Shown: positions 9,817-19,076 of the stretch, piece by piece
Layout: each line of letters begins with the position of its first letter
Numbering within the stretch: the first letter of the stretch is position 1
Translations under genes and position numbers: made by a program
Assembly: GCF_008369295.1 (NCBI RefSeq)
Contig: NZ_VOBG01000001.1
Coordinates: 465,614 to 529,613, forward strand
Length of the DNA: 64,000 bases
Direction: 5' to 3'
DNA from: Pseudomonas sp. ANT_H4
Lineage (GTDB): Bacteria; Pseudomonadota; Gammaproteobacteria; Pseudomonadales; Pseudomonadaceae
The notes under the pieces: generated by a model
Databases searched by the model: none
What the model was told of the DNA's origin: nothing
Seen by the model: only the letters and a program-made list of their open reading frames with translations

Positions 9817-10224
9817 GTGGAAGAAGTCATCGAACAATTGCGTGAAGCTAACGAACCTGTCCCGGTTCCTCTGGAACTGCCTGACGACGACGACCTGGTG
9901 GAGATTGAAGAACAGTTGTTCATCAATATCCCCTTTGTCTTCAAAGAATTTTTGCTGACTGTCAGCGACGTGGTTTATGGCAGCCTGGAGCCTGTGACCG
10001 TTACCGACCCACAGTCCCACACCTATCTGCCGGACGTTTGTGCGACCGCTTGGGATATGGGCGTTTCTCGCGAACTGATCCCAATCTGCCAAGACGGCGA
10101 CGACTATTACTGCGTCGAAGAAGACGGCACCGTCGTACTGTGGTCCGGCGAAGAAGAGATCGTCACCGAAGAAACCTGGGAATCGGTCTGGCACTGGGCG
10201 CGGGACGTCTGGCTGGAAAGCTGA
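9817..10224 (+). CDS. SMI1/KNR4 (SUKH) family protein
   Basis: This 135-residue acidic protein starts at GTG after a GAGG ribosome-binding site. The pattern IEEQLFINIPFVFKEFLLTVSDVVYGSLEPVT is the SUKH-1 fold signature: an acidic helix, then a Pro and KEFLL, then a Gly-rich turn. A W-rich end follows (WESVWHWARDVWLE). SUKH proteins are often immunity proteins of polymorphic toxins. This one is a stand-alone core gene with no toxin beside it, so a housekeeping role is as likely. It is convergent with the antiporter gene, separated by 9 bp. Confidence 0.75.
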   Translation: MEEVIEQLREANEPVPVPLELPDDDDLVEIEEQLFINIPFVFKEFLLTVSDVVYGSLEPVTVTDPQSHTYLPDVCATAWDMGVSRELIPICQDGDDYYCVEEDGTVVLWSGEEEIVTEETWESVWHWARDVWLES

Positions 10225-10233
10225 GCCCTGCTC

Positions 10234-11991
10234 CTACAACGTGTCCTTGTGGTTATCCAGGGTTTCCAACAAGGCAACCTGCATCCGCGTATGCACGCGG
10301 ATGAACCAGCGCCAGAGCACGGCGGCCACCGCAGCCGTCACCACGGCGATCAGCACCAGCAACTTGTTGGTCGGCAAGATACTGGCCGACAAGGCTGCCA
10401 ATAGCAGGAAGATCACCAGCAGCGAGAGTACCGGGATCACTTCAGCGATCACCCGGCGCACTCGCTGGGTGTGCCGCCCGGCCATTTCCGGCTTGACGCT
10501 CATCTCCGCCAGCAGCATCGACAACGCCTTGAGCTTGCGGTATGCCGCAATCAGGAACGGCAGCGACAACAGCAATGCCCCGCCCCAGATCAACGCTTTT
10601 TGCCAGCTTGGATCGCTGATCCAGCCTTGCAACAGATCGCCAATGCGCACCGCGAAATAGCTTCCAGCAAAGAAAATCGCGATCACCAAGGCTAAATTGA
10701 CCCCCACCTGCAGAATGATTTTGCGGATCATCGACGCCAGCATCGCGCCCTCGCCTTGGGGCTGAATGCTGCGTAGCCATTCGCCATACATGCCGAACAC
10801 TCGGCTCATACGCAGGGGCATCACGGCGGCAATCTTCAATGACAGCGGGTCGGCGGCACGAATCAGGTAGGGCGTCATCAGTGTGGTGAGCACCGAAACG
10901 GCGACCGCCACCGGATAGAGGAAGTCGCTGGTGACCTGTAAGGTCATCCCCAAGGCGGCGATGATGAACGAGAATTCGCCAATCTGTGACAGCCCCATCC
11001 CCACACGCAACGACGTTCGGCCATCGTTACCGGCGATAAAGGCCCCAAGGCCGCAGGACAGCATCTTGCCCAGCACTACCGCAACGGTAATCACCGCAAT
11101 CGGCCAGGCGTATTGCACCAGGATCAGCGGGTCGATCATCAAGCCGATGGCGACAAAGAAGATGGCGCTGAACATGTCGCGAACCGGCTCGATCAGGCGC
11201 TCAATCTTCACCAACTGCCGGGACTCGGCCATGATCGCACCGATCAGGAACGCCCCCAGCACCATGCTGTATTCCAGCTTGACCACTAACAGGCAGAAAC
11301 CAAAACACAGGCCCAGTACGGTAATCAGCAGCATCTCGTTGCTTTCAAACTTTGCCACATACGCCAACAACCGTGGCACCAGCAAAATGCCGATGACCAA
11401 GGCGACGATCATAAACAGCGAGAGTTTGCCGACCGTAGAAAACACTTCGCCGGAGCTGACCGTACCGCTGACGGCGATGCTCGACAGCAAGGCGATGATA
11501 CCGATACCGAGAATGTCTTCGACGATCAGCACACCAAAAATCAACTGGGCAAACCGTTGATTTTTCATCTTCAGGTCGTTGAGGGCCTTGACGATGATGG
11601 TGGTCGAGGAAATGGCCAGGATTGCGCCGAGGAACAGCGAATCCATGGTATTCCAATCGAACCAGCGGCCAATTTCGTAGCCGATCCAGATCATCAGGAT
11701 GATCTCCAGAAAGGCCGCGATAAACGCCGTAGCACCCACTTTGAACAACTTGCGCAGGCTGAACTCCAGGCCCAGGCAGAACATCAGGAAGATCACCCCC
11801 AGCTCGGCCAGGGTCTTGATGGTGTCTTCGTCGTGGATCAGGCCGAATGGCGGGGTGTGCGGGCCGATGATAAAACCGGCAACGATATAACCCAGGACTA
11901 CCGGCTGCTTGAGGCGATGAAATAGGACCGTCACCACGCCCGCCACCAGCATGATCACGGCCAAGTCCTGGATAAAGCTGATGGCGTGCAT
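10234..11991 (-). CDS. CPA2-family monovalent cation:proton antiporter (KefB/Ybal type)
   Basis: This 585-residue membrane protein has an N-terminal Na+/H+ exchanger domain of about 12-13 membrane segments (residues 5-390). It includes the family segments GYIVAGFIIGPHTPPFG, ELGVIFLMFCLGLEFS and GVLIVEDILGIG. A second hydrophobic block of four or five segments (about 420-570) takes the place of the TrkA-N nucleotide-binding domain found in KefB/KefC. It probably exchanges K+ or Na+ for protons at the inner membrane. It sits between the SUKH gene and the divergent thioesterase and appears monocistronic. Confidence 0.85.
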   Translation of the reverse strand: MHAISFIQDLAVIMLVAGVVTVLFHRLKQPVVLGYIVAGFIIGPHTPPFGLIHDEDTIKTLAELGVIFLMFCLGLEFSLRKLFKVGATAFIAAFLEIILMIWIGYEIGRWFDWNTMDSLFLGAILAISSTTIIVKALNDLKMKNQRFAQLIFGVLIVEDILGIGIIALLSSIAVSGTVSSGEVFSTVGKLSLFMIVALVIGILLVPRLLAYVAKFESNEMLLITVLGLCFGFCLLVVKLEYSMVLGAFLIGAIMAESRQLVKIERLIEPVRDMFSAIFFVAIGLMIDPLILVQYAWPIAVITVAVVLGKMLSCGLGAFIAGNDGRTSLRVGMGLSQIGEFSFIIAALGMTLQVTSDFLYPVAVAVSVLTTLMTPYLIRAADPLSLKIAAVMPLRMSRVFGMYGEWLRSIQPQGEGAMLASMIRKIILQVGVNLALVIAIFFAGSYFAVRIGDLLQGWISDPSWQKALIWGGALLLSLPFLIAAYRKLKALSMLLAEMSVKPEMAGRHTQRVRRVIAEVIPVLSLLVIFLLLAALSASILPTNKLLVLIAVVTAAVAAVLWRWFIRVHTRMQVALLETLDNHKDTL

Positions 11992-12284
11992 GGCGAGGGG
12001 CTCCTTGAGGGTACTGGCGCTTTCCCGGCTCCCACGCTGCTACTCAAACGGGTCGCAATGAGCGGAAGGAAAAGTCGGCCTTGAACGTAAGAAATGCCCG
12101 TGAAGTGGGCTTTTCAAGGGTAACACCGCGACTTCCGGCGAAAAGCCGGTGCAATATATGGAAACAGATAGAGCCAGGCGTGACGACAAGCCGCGTCCCG
12201 GCGTCCCGTTAGAGATGGCTCTGCAAAGATTCAAGCACCCGCAGAGGTGCCTCCCCAACCAATGCCTACAACCGTGAGTGTGCT

Positions 12285-12770
12285 ATGGAACCCGGAAACG
12301 CCCAGCTGTCGATGACGGTATTGATGACCCCTGACATGGCCAACTTCTCAGGCAATGTCCACGGCGGCACCCTGCTCAAGTACCTCGACGAAGTGGCTTA
12401 CGCTTGCGCCAGCCGTTACGCCGGACGCTACGTTGTAACCTTGTCGGTGGACCAGGTGATTTTTCGCGAGCCGATCCATGTCGGCGAGTTGGTGACCTTC
12501 CTGGCCTCGGTCAACTACACCGGCAATACATCGATGGAAGTCGGGATCAAGGTGGTGACCGAGAACATCCGCGAGCGCTCGGTGCGTCACACCAACAGCT
12601 GCTTCTTCACCATGGTCGCGGTCGACGACCAGTACAAGCCGGCGGCCGTACCGCCGTTTCAGCCGCAGAACAGTGAAGACAAGCGCCGCTTTATGCAGGC
12701 CAAGCAGCGTCGGCAGATTCGCCAAGAGCTGGAGAAGCGGTATCAGGAAGTCAAGGCCGACGGGCCGTAG
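12285..12770 (+). CDS. Acyl-CoA thioesterase, hotdog fold
   Basis: This 161-residue single-hotdog thioesterase resembles YciA/BACH. The helix signature NFSGNVHGGTLLKYLDEVAYACASR contains the conserved HGG and the catalytic Asp. The C-terminal 35 residues are charged and helical. It hydrolyses acyl-CoA to free acid and CoA; the chain-length preference is not readable. The 293 bp upstream gap to the divergent antiporter contains a short CCGGC-GAAAA-GCCGG hairpin (12135-12149) of unknown meaning. Confidence 0.87.
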   Translation: MEPGNAQLSMTVLMTPDMANFSGNVHGGTLLKYLDEVAYACASRYAGRYVVTLSVDQVIFREPIHVGELVTFLASVNYTGNTSMEVGIKVVTENIRERSVRHTNSCFFTMVAVDDQYKPAAVPPFQPQNSEDKRRFMQAKQRRQIRQELEKRYQEVKADGP

Positions 12771-12772
12771 GA

Positions 12773-12800
12773 TGTAAGAGCTGGCTTGCTCGCGAAAACA
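12773..12800. repeat. Degenerate REP-like half element
   Basis: The stretch GAGCTGGCTTGCTCGCGAAA is the core of the REP sequences scattered between genes in the P. fluorescens group. Here only one half is present, between two convergent genes (thioesterase and pdxY). No paired inverted copy was seen nearby. Confidence 0.5.
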
Positions 12801-12832
12801 CTTGCGACCACTTGACCGCTAACCAAGAGTAT

Positions 12833-13705
12833 CTACAGCCCTATCGGCGTAGCCTCAAAGCGCACTCGTGGATGTGCAATTCGATCCTGGGCCCGCACCA
12901 GTTCCAGCTCGTAACTGGCGCAGGCCTGAGTCTCCAACAGCACCTCATGCACCGCAGCAGCGGTAAACTCGAAGGCTGCCAACAGGCTATCTCCTAATAA
13001 CACCCGCGCCAGGAACAGGCCTGACGTCAGGTCGCCCACGCCCACCGGTTGCCGAGGAAACGCCAACAGTGGCCGGCGCAGGTGCCAACTGCCTTCGGCA
13101 GTCACCAGCAGCATCTCGAAGCCGTCCGGCAGTTTGCCGGGGTAGTCCAGGTGCTTGACCAGCACCGCTTTCGGCCCACGAGCCAACAGCGCCCGCGCCA
13201 TGCCCAGGCAATCGAACAGCGACTGCGGCTTGCGGCCAGCAAAACTGTCCAGTTCCAACTGGTTGGGGCACAGGAAGTCAGCCATGGCGGCGGCCTCGTC
13301 CAGCAGGAAATCGCTGACTTCCTGCGGCACGATGCAGCCTTTTTCCGGGTGACCCATCACCGGGTCGCACAGGTACAAAGCCTTGGGGTTGATCGCCTTG
13401 ATCCGTGCCACGCCGGTGAGGATCGCCCGGCCCTGGGCCGCGCTGCCCAGGTAACCCGAGAGCACCGCATCGCAGTTACCCAGTTCGCCAATGGCCGCGA
13501 TCCCTTCGACCAATGCAGGAATCTGCTGCGGCGCCAACACTTCGCCCGCCCACTGGCCATACTGCGTGTGGTTGGAGAATTGCACCGTGTTGAGCGGCCA
13601 CACATTCACCCCGACCCGCTGCATGGGGAACACAGCAGCGCTGTTGCCGGCATGGCCAAAGACCACATGGGACTGGATCGCAAGCAGATGAGGCGTACGT
13701 TTCAT
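12833..13705 (-). CDS. pdxY: Pyridoxal kinase PdxY
   Basis: This 290-residue ribokinase-fold kinase of the vitamin B6 salvage pathway phosphorylates pyridoxal with ATP. Signatures are the start [20 protein letters not shown], the substrate region [23 protein letters not shown], the NQLELDSF segment and the C-terminal anion hole [12 protein letters not shown] with its catalytic Asp. I chose the ATG at 13705, five codons inside the longest reading, because it has a GGAA site and matches the family N-terminus. It is divergent to the DUF3301 gene. Confidence 0.94.
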   Translation of the reverse strand: MKRTPHLLAIQSHVVFGHAGNSAAVFPMQRVGVNVWPLNTVQFSNHTQYGQWAGEVLAPQQIPALVEGIAAIGELGNCDAVLSGYLGSAAQGRAILTGVARIKAINPKALYLCDPVMGHPEKGCIVPQEVSDFLLDEAAAMADFLCPNQLELDSFAGRKPQSLFDCLGMARALLARGPKAVLVKHLDYPGKLPDGFEMLLVTAEGSWHLRRPLLAFPRQPVGVGDLTSGLFLARVLLGDSLLAAFEFTAAAVHEVLLETQACASYELELVRAQDRIAHPRVRFEATPIGL

Positions 13706-13822
13706 GCAGGGGATTTCCATAAAACCGTTGAAATTCAGGCCGCGCAGTATGCGACTAAACGCAGCCTGTACGACAGACCGGAGACGCAGTTAAGCTGGTC
13801 ATACTTTGTTGGAGTTCATCGA

Positions 13823-14215
13823 ATGCTGACCCTGGGAAATATCTTCGTGCTGATGCTGCTGGCGACCGCTGCCGCCTGGGTGTGGCACAACCACGGCCTA
13901 CGCGAGCGGGCGCTGGAACGGGTCAAGCAGCATTGCGCCAAGCTCGATATCGAACTGCTCGATGGCGCCGTGGCGTTGAAACGCATCGGTTTTGTGAAAG
14001 ATGCCAACGGTCGTCGACGGTTAGCGCGGGTCTACAACTTTGAGTTCACCGTGACCGGTGAGGCGCGACACCCTGGGACCATCACCCAGTTCGGCGCCCA
14101 CAGTGCGCAGATTGAACTGGCGCCCTACCCCTTCGAGATCAAGACGCCACTGCCCAGCGCCGAGGTGATTGAGATGAGCCAGTGGCGCCAGGAGCACGGC
14201 AAGGGCCGTCAGTAA
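13823..14215 (+). CDS. DUF3301 family single-pass membrane protein
   Basis: This 130-residue protein has one N-terminal membrane anchor (LGNIFVLMLLATAAAWVWH) and a basic/aromatic C-terminal domain containing RARVYNFEFTVTG-like sequence and IELAPYPFEIKTPLP. It matches the DUF3301 pattern, found in gamma-proteobacteria with no known function. The ATG at 13823 follows a GGAG site. Its last 7 bp overlap the convergent CobW-type GTPase gene. Confidence 0.8.
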   Translation: MLTLGNIFVLMLLATAAAWVWHNHGLRERALERVKQHCAKLDIELLDGAVALKRIGFVKDANGRRRLARVYNFEFTVTGEARHPGTITQFGAHSAQIELAPYPFEIKTPLPSAEVIEMSQWRQEHGKGRQ

Positions 14216-15183
14216 CGGCAATCGGCCAATCCGCGCTGCAAGCTGACGACGTCCTGCGCCTCGCTGAAAATCAGCTCAACCCGCGAATCCCGACGCCACT
14301 CACTGGGCTGCCAGGTTATCGTGATGTTATCCACAGCGTTGGCTGAAACCCAACCATCAGGACTGTGGATAACCAGCTTGGCCCGCCGCCAGTCCAGTGC
14401 TTCCAGCCATTGCCGCACACGCTGCGGGTCCAATTGCTGGCTCGGATGCCAGCGCCAGCCAATGCTCCAGCCACCTTCCTGGGCCTGACTCAGGCAGATC
14501 GGCAAGGCCGGATCGCTCCAGATCGCCGACATCTGCGCCACTCCCTTGGGCACCTCGAAGTTATCCACAACGGCGCCGGCCTGTGCTGAAAGACCCGGAA
14601 GTTGCGCCAAAGGCAGGTGCGCCTGGCGCGTCCAGTAAACGGGACAGGCGGGTAACTGACTTTCAATCATCGCGCGCTGCGTGGCGCTCAGTCCCTCATC
14701 CTTGTTCAACACCAGCAAACCGGCGCTGGCCAGGGCCTCGCGTTGTGCGGTCGGCAGCGGTTTTCCCGCTGCCAGGGCCTGGGCGTCCAGCACCAGCACA
14801 CAGGGTTGGACCGCCAGCACGTCCTGCCATGGCGCTTCGCGTAGTTGCTTGAGCAGTTGCGCCGGATGACCCAGCCCAGACGGTTCGATGAACAACCGAT
14901 CCGGCTTTGCCTTACGCAACAAACGGCCCAGTCCTACCTGAAACGGCACACCATTGACGCAACACAGGCAACCGCCCGCCACTTCGCCCAAGGCAATACC
15001 GTCGTCATCGCGGGTCAGCAGTGCCGCGTCCAGGCCGATCTGCCCAAACTCATTGATCAACACCGCCCAGCGCTCGTTGGCCGGGCGTTGGCTGAGCAGG
15101 TGTTTGATCAGGCTGGTCTTGCCGGCGCCCAAAGGGCCGGCAATCACGTGGGTAGGGATGTTCTGCAGCATGTTGGACATCAT
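14209..15183 (-). CDS. COG0523 (CobW/YjiA-type) metal-chaperone GTPase
   Basis: This 324-residue G3E GTPase has Walker A GPLGAGKT (about 16-23), the metal-binding CxCC motif in GGCLCCV (about 72), the base-recognition motif NKDE and a C-terminal CobW_C domain. COG0523 proteins deliver zinc or related metals to client enzymes. It is the last gene of the leftward dksA2-zigA-DUF1826-cobW unit, 33 bp after the DUF1826 gene, and so probably part of the zinc-limitation response. Its client is not evident. No strong ribosome-binding site precedes the start, so initiation at the second or third Met is possible. Confidence 0.9.
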   Translation of the reverse strand: MMSNMLQNIPTHVIAGPLGAGKTSLIKHLLSQRPANERWAVLINEFGQIGLDAALLTRDDDGIALGEVAGGCLCCVNGVPFQVGLGRLLRKAKPDRLFIEPSGLGHPAQLLKQLREAPWQDVLAVQPCVLVLDAQALAAGKPLPTAQREALASAGLLVLNKDEGLSATQRAMIESQLPACPVYWTRQAHLPLAQLPGLSAQAGAVVDNFEVPKGVAQMSAIWSDPALPICLSQAQEGGWSIGWRWHPSQQLDPQRVRQWLEALDWRRAKLVIHSPDGWVSANAVDNITITWQPSEWRRDSRVELIFSEAQDVVSLQRGLADCRY

Positions 15184-15216
15184 TCTGACCGTGTAGAGAG
15201 GTTTGATCCTACCCGG

Positions 15217-15861
15217 TTACGCCAACCAATCCAGCGTCAGAATCAGCCGTCGTTGATCACCCGTCAGCTGCGGCGAGCGATGGATCAGGCCGAATCCTTC
15301 ATTGCCGTGCCACTTTTCGCCTTTGAGCAAGGCCACTTCCCCGCAATGGACTTGCTCGATGTTGTGCTCGGGTTCTGCGTCTGCCTGACTCAGGTGCCGC
15401 CGCTCCATGACCCCTTCCCGCAACCATTGACTGCCAATCCCCGCGTAAGTGGTGATCAGCCGCACCGGCACATGATCGACGTGAAAACGCGGGCACATGG
15501 CTTTGTCCAACAGCCTTAACCGCACACCAATGCGCTTGGCACCGAGCAAACAGGCAAAGCCGCTGATCAGCCACGACACATCGGCGATAAACCCTTCATA
15601 GCCTTCAATATCGCTGAAATTCGACGCAAAACTGCGCAAGTTTGGCTCATCATCTTCGCTGGCCAGTTCAACGACCAACGATTCGGCCAACGGCTCATTT
15701 CGCGATAGCAGTAAGGTGCCGAACTCGGCGATATGCAGCGGCAACTGACGCTGCCACAGCGCCAGGTTCACGCCGTCTTCCAGGATGTCGGTCAGCACGG
15801 CCGGGGGTTTCCCCAGGCTCTGGCGGATCACCGGGCGCAATTTCATTATCGGTGCAAGCAT
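15217..15861 (-). CDS. DUF1826 protein, zinc-limitation operon member
   Basis: This 214-residue soluble protein belongs to DUF1826. It has the conserved stretch CPRFHVDHVPVRLITTYAG, an HxD-type metal pair in a jelly-roll-like context, and the C-terminal WHGNEGFGLIHRSP. The pattern suggests a cupin or 2-oxoglutarate-oxygenase-like metal site, but no reaction is known. Its start codon overlaps the end of zigA by one base and cobW follows closely, so it is translationally linked to two zinc-handling GTPases. Confidence 0.82.
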   Translation of the reverse strand: MLAPIMKLRPVIRQSLGKPPAVLTDILEDGVNLALWQRQLPLHIAEFGTLLLSRNEPLAESLVVELASEDDEPNLRSFASNFSDIEGYEGFIADVSWLISGFACLLGAKRIGVRLRLLDKAMCPRFHVDHVPVRLITTYAGIGSQWLREGVMERRHLSQADAEPEHNIEQVHCGEVALLKGEKWHGNEGFGLIHRSPQLTGDQRRLILTLDWLA

Positions 15862-17069
15862 CAGGCGGCAGCCTCCTCATACCAAGGGCCAAAGGGATCA
15901 GCCAGCAAGCGCCAGCCTTCGACGCCCAGGACCATTTCTTCATCGGTCAGCAGGCAAGCGTCCAGTTCAGTAGTCATCCTCGCAAAGTCGATGTTCTGCC
16001 CGATAAACACCAGTTCCTGACGGCAGTCTCCGGTGCTCAGTTGCCAGTTACCCATGATTGCCGCGACATTTTCTTCGTCCTGTGGCCACTCGCTCTTCGG
16101 CACAAAGCGCCACCAGCGTCCGGCAAAACCATGGCGCATCAAGCCTCCGGCCTGGGACCAGCTTCCCGCGTCCTGGTGCTTGCTGGCCAACCAGAAAAAA
16201 CCCTTGGAGCGCAGCAATTTGCCGTTAACCCACGGGCGGTCGATAAAGTCGAAAAAGCGTTGGGGATGGAACGGGCGACGGGCTCGATAAGCAGTGGACG
16301 CGATACCGTATTCCTCGGTTTCAGGTACATGTTCGCCGCGCAGCTCCTGCAACCAGCCTGGCGCCTGGGCCGCGCGTTCAAAGTCGAACCGGCGGGTATT
16401 GAGAATCTCCGCTAGCGGCACTTCGCCCATGACCATCGGGATGATGTGCGCCTGGGAATTGAGGCACGCCAGGATCGCCATCAATTCCTGGCGCTCGCTG
16501 CTGCTGATCAGATCAATCTTGCTGATCAGGATGACGTCGGCAAATTCGATCTGTTCGATCAGCAGGTCAGTGATGGAGCGCTCGTCCTCTTCACCGAGGG
16601 TTTCACCCCGGGACGCCAGGCTTTCAGCAGCCTGGTAGTCGAGCAGGAAGTTCATGCCGTCGACGACCGTGACCATCGTGTCAAGGCGTGCGATGTCCGC
16701 CAGGCTCTGGCCGTCTTCGTCACGGAAGGTAAAGGTTTCGGCTACCGGCAGCGGTTCGGAAATGCCGGTGGATTCGATCAGCAAGTAATCGAAACGACCT
16801 TCCTTCGCGAGTTTTCCGACTTCAATGAGCAAGTCTTCACGCAAGGTGCAACAGATGCAGCCGTTGCTCATCTCTACCAGTTTTTCTTCGGCGCGATTGA
16901 GGATGACGTCGCGCTGGACCTCGCCGCCATCAATGTTGATTTCACTCATGTCGTTGACGATCACCGCCACCCGCAGGTTTTCGCGGTTACGCAAGACATA
17001 GTTGAGCAGCGTGCTTTTACCGGCGCCGAGAAAGCCGGAGAGCACAGTAACGGGGAGACGGTTGGGCAT
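15861..17069 (-). CDS. zigA: Zinc metallochaperone GTPase ZigA
   Basis: This 402-residue COG0523 GTPase is larger than the neighbouring paralogue. It has Walker [10 protein letters not shown] (about 10-18), [19 protein letters not shown] carrying the CxCC metal motif, Walker B-type [11 protein letters not shown] and the SKIDL specificity motif. The CobW_C domain includes [14 protein letters not shown]. ZigA-type proteins are induced by zinc starvation and pass zinc to clients. I chose the ATG at 17069, with GAGGA nine bases upstream, over a start ten codons earlier. It lies 26 bp after dksA2. Confidence 0.92.
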   Translation of the reverse strand: MPNRLPVTVLSGFLGAGKSTLLNYVLRNRENLRVAVIVNDMSEINIDGGEVQRDVILNRAEEKLVEMSNGCICCTLREDLLIEVGKLAKEGRFDYLLIESTGISEPLPVAETFTFRDEDGQSLADIARLDTMVTVVDGMNFLLDYQAAESLASRGETLGEEDERSITDLLIEQIEFADVILISKIDLISSSERQELMAILACLNSQAHIIPMVMGEVPLAEILNTRRFDFERAAQAPGWLQELRGEHVPETEEYGIASTAYRARRPFHPQRFFDFIDRPWVNGKLLRSKGFFWLASKHQDAGSWSQAGGLMRHGFAGRWWRFVPKSEWPQDEENVAAIMGNWQLSTGDCRQELVFIGQNIDFARMTTELDACLLTDEEMVLGVEGWRLLADPFGPWYEEAAA

Positions 17070-17095
17070 CAGGTATTCCTCATCAGGTTGGCCGG

Positions 17096-17500
17096 TCAAA
17101 TCGCCCGTTGATGGCGTTCGCGCAGCTCTTCACGTTCTTTGGCTTCGATACACAGGGTGGCCGTGGGGCGCAGTAACAGGCGCTTGAGGCCGATCGGCTC
17201 ACCCGTTTCGCGACACCAGCCGTATTCACCGCGGGCAAGGTGTTCCAGGGCTTCGTCGATCTTGTCCAACAGCTTTTTTTCCCGCTCCAGCAGGCGCAGT
17301 TGCCATTGGCGCTGTTCTTCGGCGCTGCCGGCATCTGCTGGGTCGCTGTTGGGTTCTTGCTCGCGCAGCACCATAAACTCGGCATCGATGCGCGCTTGCA
17401 GCTCATTACGCTGCGCCAGCAACAGCTCGCGGAAAAAACCTTGCTGGGCTTCATTCATGTAATAAGCGGGCGATTGAGCGAGGAGGTCTTGTTCGGTCAT
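17096..17500 (-). CDS. dksA2: DksA2, zinc-independent DksA paralogue
   Basis: This 134-residue RNA-polymerase secondary-channel factor works with ppGpp in the stringent response. It has a coiled-coil hairpin (about 20-100) and a C-terminal globular part. The canonical four-Cys zinc finger is reduced to two Cys: the sequence reads [16 protein letters not shown] and then TLCIEAKE, with Thr and Ala at the other two ligand positions. That is the hallmark of DksA2, which replaces zinc-requiring DksA during zinc starvation. It is first gene of the leftward operon, directly behind the Zur-type palindrome. Confidence 0.94.
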   Translation of the reverse strand: MTEQDLLAQSPAYYMNEAQQGFFRELLLAQRNELQARIDAEFMVLREQEPNSDPADAGSAEEQRQWQLRLLEREKKLLDKIDEALEHLARGEYGWCRETGEPIGLKRLLLRPTATLCIEAKEREELRERHQRAI

Positions 17501-17534
17501 TGGGAGAGGTTCACGGGTCAGGCTGTTTTTTAAT

Positions 17535-17547
17535 GTTATAGTATAAC
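17535..17547. promoter_or_regulatory. Zur box upstream of dksA2 operon
   Basis: GTTATAGTATAAC is a perfect 6-1-6 palindrome, 35 bp upstream of the dksA2 ATG. It differs from the box at 19029-19041 only in the central base. It matches the Zur operator form recalled for Pseudomonas, and all four downstream genes fit zinc-limitation roles. Confidence 0.88.
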
Positions 17548-17732
17548 GATGCAAATAAGCCAATTCCTCCTTGCCCACCACGACGAAGGGCGCAATGCTG
17601 GGACCATCGGTACCCCGAGAACTCTATGAAATACGTGTTCTATACCCGGTGAGTGGGCTGGACCAGCCTCAACCGGTTCTCCAGTTCCGGAGGGTCCAGC
17701 GCCAAGTTCACCTGCAGCCGTATTACCGGCTG

Positions 17733-18944
17733 TTAAACCTGGCCTTTTTTCTGCTCCTGGGCCCAGGCCATGTAGCTGTTCACTGGCGGGTTCTTCTGGA
17801 AGTAGCGCTGCAGACCTTCAAACAACCCATCCGCCACCGCCTGTTGATGACGGGGGGTGACCAGTCGCTGACTGTCGCGGGGGTTGGAAATAAAACCGGT
17901 TTCCGCCAGGATCGACGGCACGTCCGGCGACTTGAGCACGGCGAATCCGGCTTGTTCAACACGTTTTTTATGCAACGTTGTGATGCCCGCCAGACTGCAC
18001 AACACGGTGCTGCCCAGTTGCAAGCTGGCGGCGATGGTGGCGTTCATCGACATGTCGAGGATCACCCCTGCCAACATCGGGTCCTTGTCCTTGAGACTCA
18101 GCAGGCTAGTGGCACCCAGCAGATCAACGCCGTTTTCCCGTTGAGCCAAGAAGCGCGCCGTTGCCGACGTCGCACCGCCCTCTGACAATGCATAGACCGA
18201 AGCGCCAGACGCCGAGAGCCGTGGCGCCGCATCGGCGTGCACCGAGATGAACATGTCGGCGTTGTGCTTGCGGGCGATCTCCACCCGTTTGCGCAGTGGC
18301 ACGAAGAAGTCGTCGTTGCGCACCAGTTTCACGTCGAAGCCCTTCTCACGCTTCAAGCGTTTGGCCAGCAACTGGGCGATGGACAGCACCACGTCTTTTT
18401 CTCGCTCGCCCTTGGAACCGATGGCGCCGGGATCTTTGCCGCCGTGACCGGGGTCGACCACCACGATGATGTCGCGCTTCAGGTGAGCCTTGCCCACCGA
18501 AGCAATCAGCGGCGCTGTGGCAGCAGCTATGTGCAAAGGCGCTTTCGTGGCATTGGTCAAGTCCAGCACCAGGCGATGACTTTGGCCATCCTGAGGCGCC
18601 AAGAGAAAGCTGTTGAGCTGCATCGGCGCGGCAAGATCGAGGACGATCCGTGTGTCGCCCTTGCCGAAATGTCCCGAGCGAATCGAGGTAATGCCGCTGT
18701 TGGTCAGGGCCAGTTGGCTGAAATCTCCGCTCAGGCCAGCGCCGCTAAGGTCAATGATCAGCCGTTCGGGGGCTGTCAGGGAAAAGGTCTTGTATTGCAC
18801 CGGACCGCTGAGATCGAACACCACCCGCAGTTTGTCGTCCGAGCGCCAGAGCCGGGCATTGCGGATTTGCGTGGCAGAAACCCTGAAGGGCAAAACGAAT
18901 GCCGCACTGGCCAGCAGCAGGTTAAGGAGTTGACGTCTGTGCAT
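17733..18944 (-). CDS. amiA: N-acetylmuramoyl-L-alanine amidase, zinc-limitation paralogue (AmiA/AmiC type)
   Basis: This 403-residue periplasmic peptidoglycan amidase has a signal peptide (about 1-24), an AMIN domain (about 27-130) and an Amidase_3 catalytic domain (about 158-390). Zinc ligands appear in DPGHGGKDPG (His167), GEREKD (about 179-184) and SVHADA (His236), with the catalytic Glu in AETGFISN. It cleaves the bond between MurNAc and the stem peptide. It is divergent to folE2 across a 132 bp gap containing the Zur-type box, so it is probably made during zinc starvation. The AMIN domain suggests septal targeting. Confidence 0.92.
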   Translation of the reverse strand: MHRRQLLNLLLASAAFVLPFRVSATQIRNARLWRSDDKLRVVFDLSGPVQYKTFSLTAPERLIIDLSGAGLSGDFSQLALTNSGITSIRSGHFGKGDTRIVLDLAAPMQLNSFLLAPQDGQSHRLVLDLTNATKAPLHIAAATAPLIASVGKAHLKRDIIVVVDPGHGGKDPGAIGSKGEREKDVVLSIAQLLAKRLKREKGFDVKLVRNDDFFVPLRKRVEIARKHNADMFISVHADAAPRLSASGASVYALSEGGATSATARFLAQRENGVDLLGATSLLSLKDKDPMLAGVILDMSMNATIAASLQLGSTVLCSLAGITTLHKKRVEQAGFAVLKSPDVPSILAETGFISNPRDSQRLVTPRHQQAVADGLFEGLQRYFQKNPPVNSYMAWAQEQKKGQV

Positions 18945-19028
18945 GACTTACACCGCAAATAAAGGAGCGTCCGTGCTCGACATAACTGATTAAAAGACCG
19001 GAGCAGAAAAACCATCGCCGCCACAATA

Positions 19029-19041
19029 GTTATAATATAAC
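19029..19041. promoter_or_regulatory. Zur box between amiA and folE2
   Basis: GTTATAATATAAC is a perfect 6-1-6 palindrome in the divergent promoter region, 84 bp from the amiA start and 35 bp from the folE2 start used here. One Zur dimer site here could repress both directions. Confidence 0.9.
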
Positions 19042-19076
19042 ATGTCTTTTTAATCCCAACGATGGACCTGCTCATG

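Noticed and set aside
12135..12149. CCGGC-GAAAA-GCCGG hairpin as a riboswitch or leader RNA
   Set aside because: It is a single short hairpin with no conserved riboswitch core around it.
17626..17652. Eight-codon reading MKYVFYTR between amiA and dksA2
   Set aside because: It is too short and stops at once; no family or ribosome-binding context supports a peptide.
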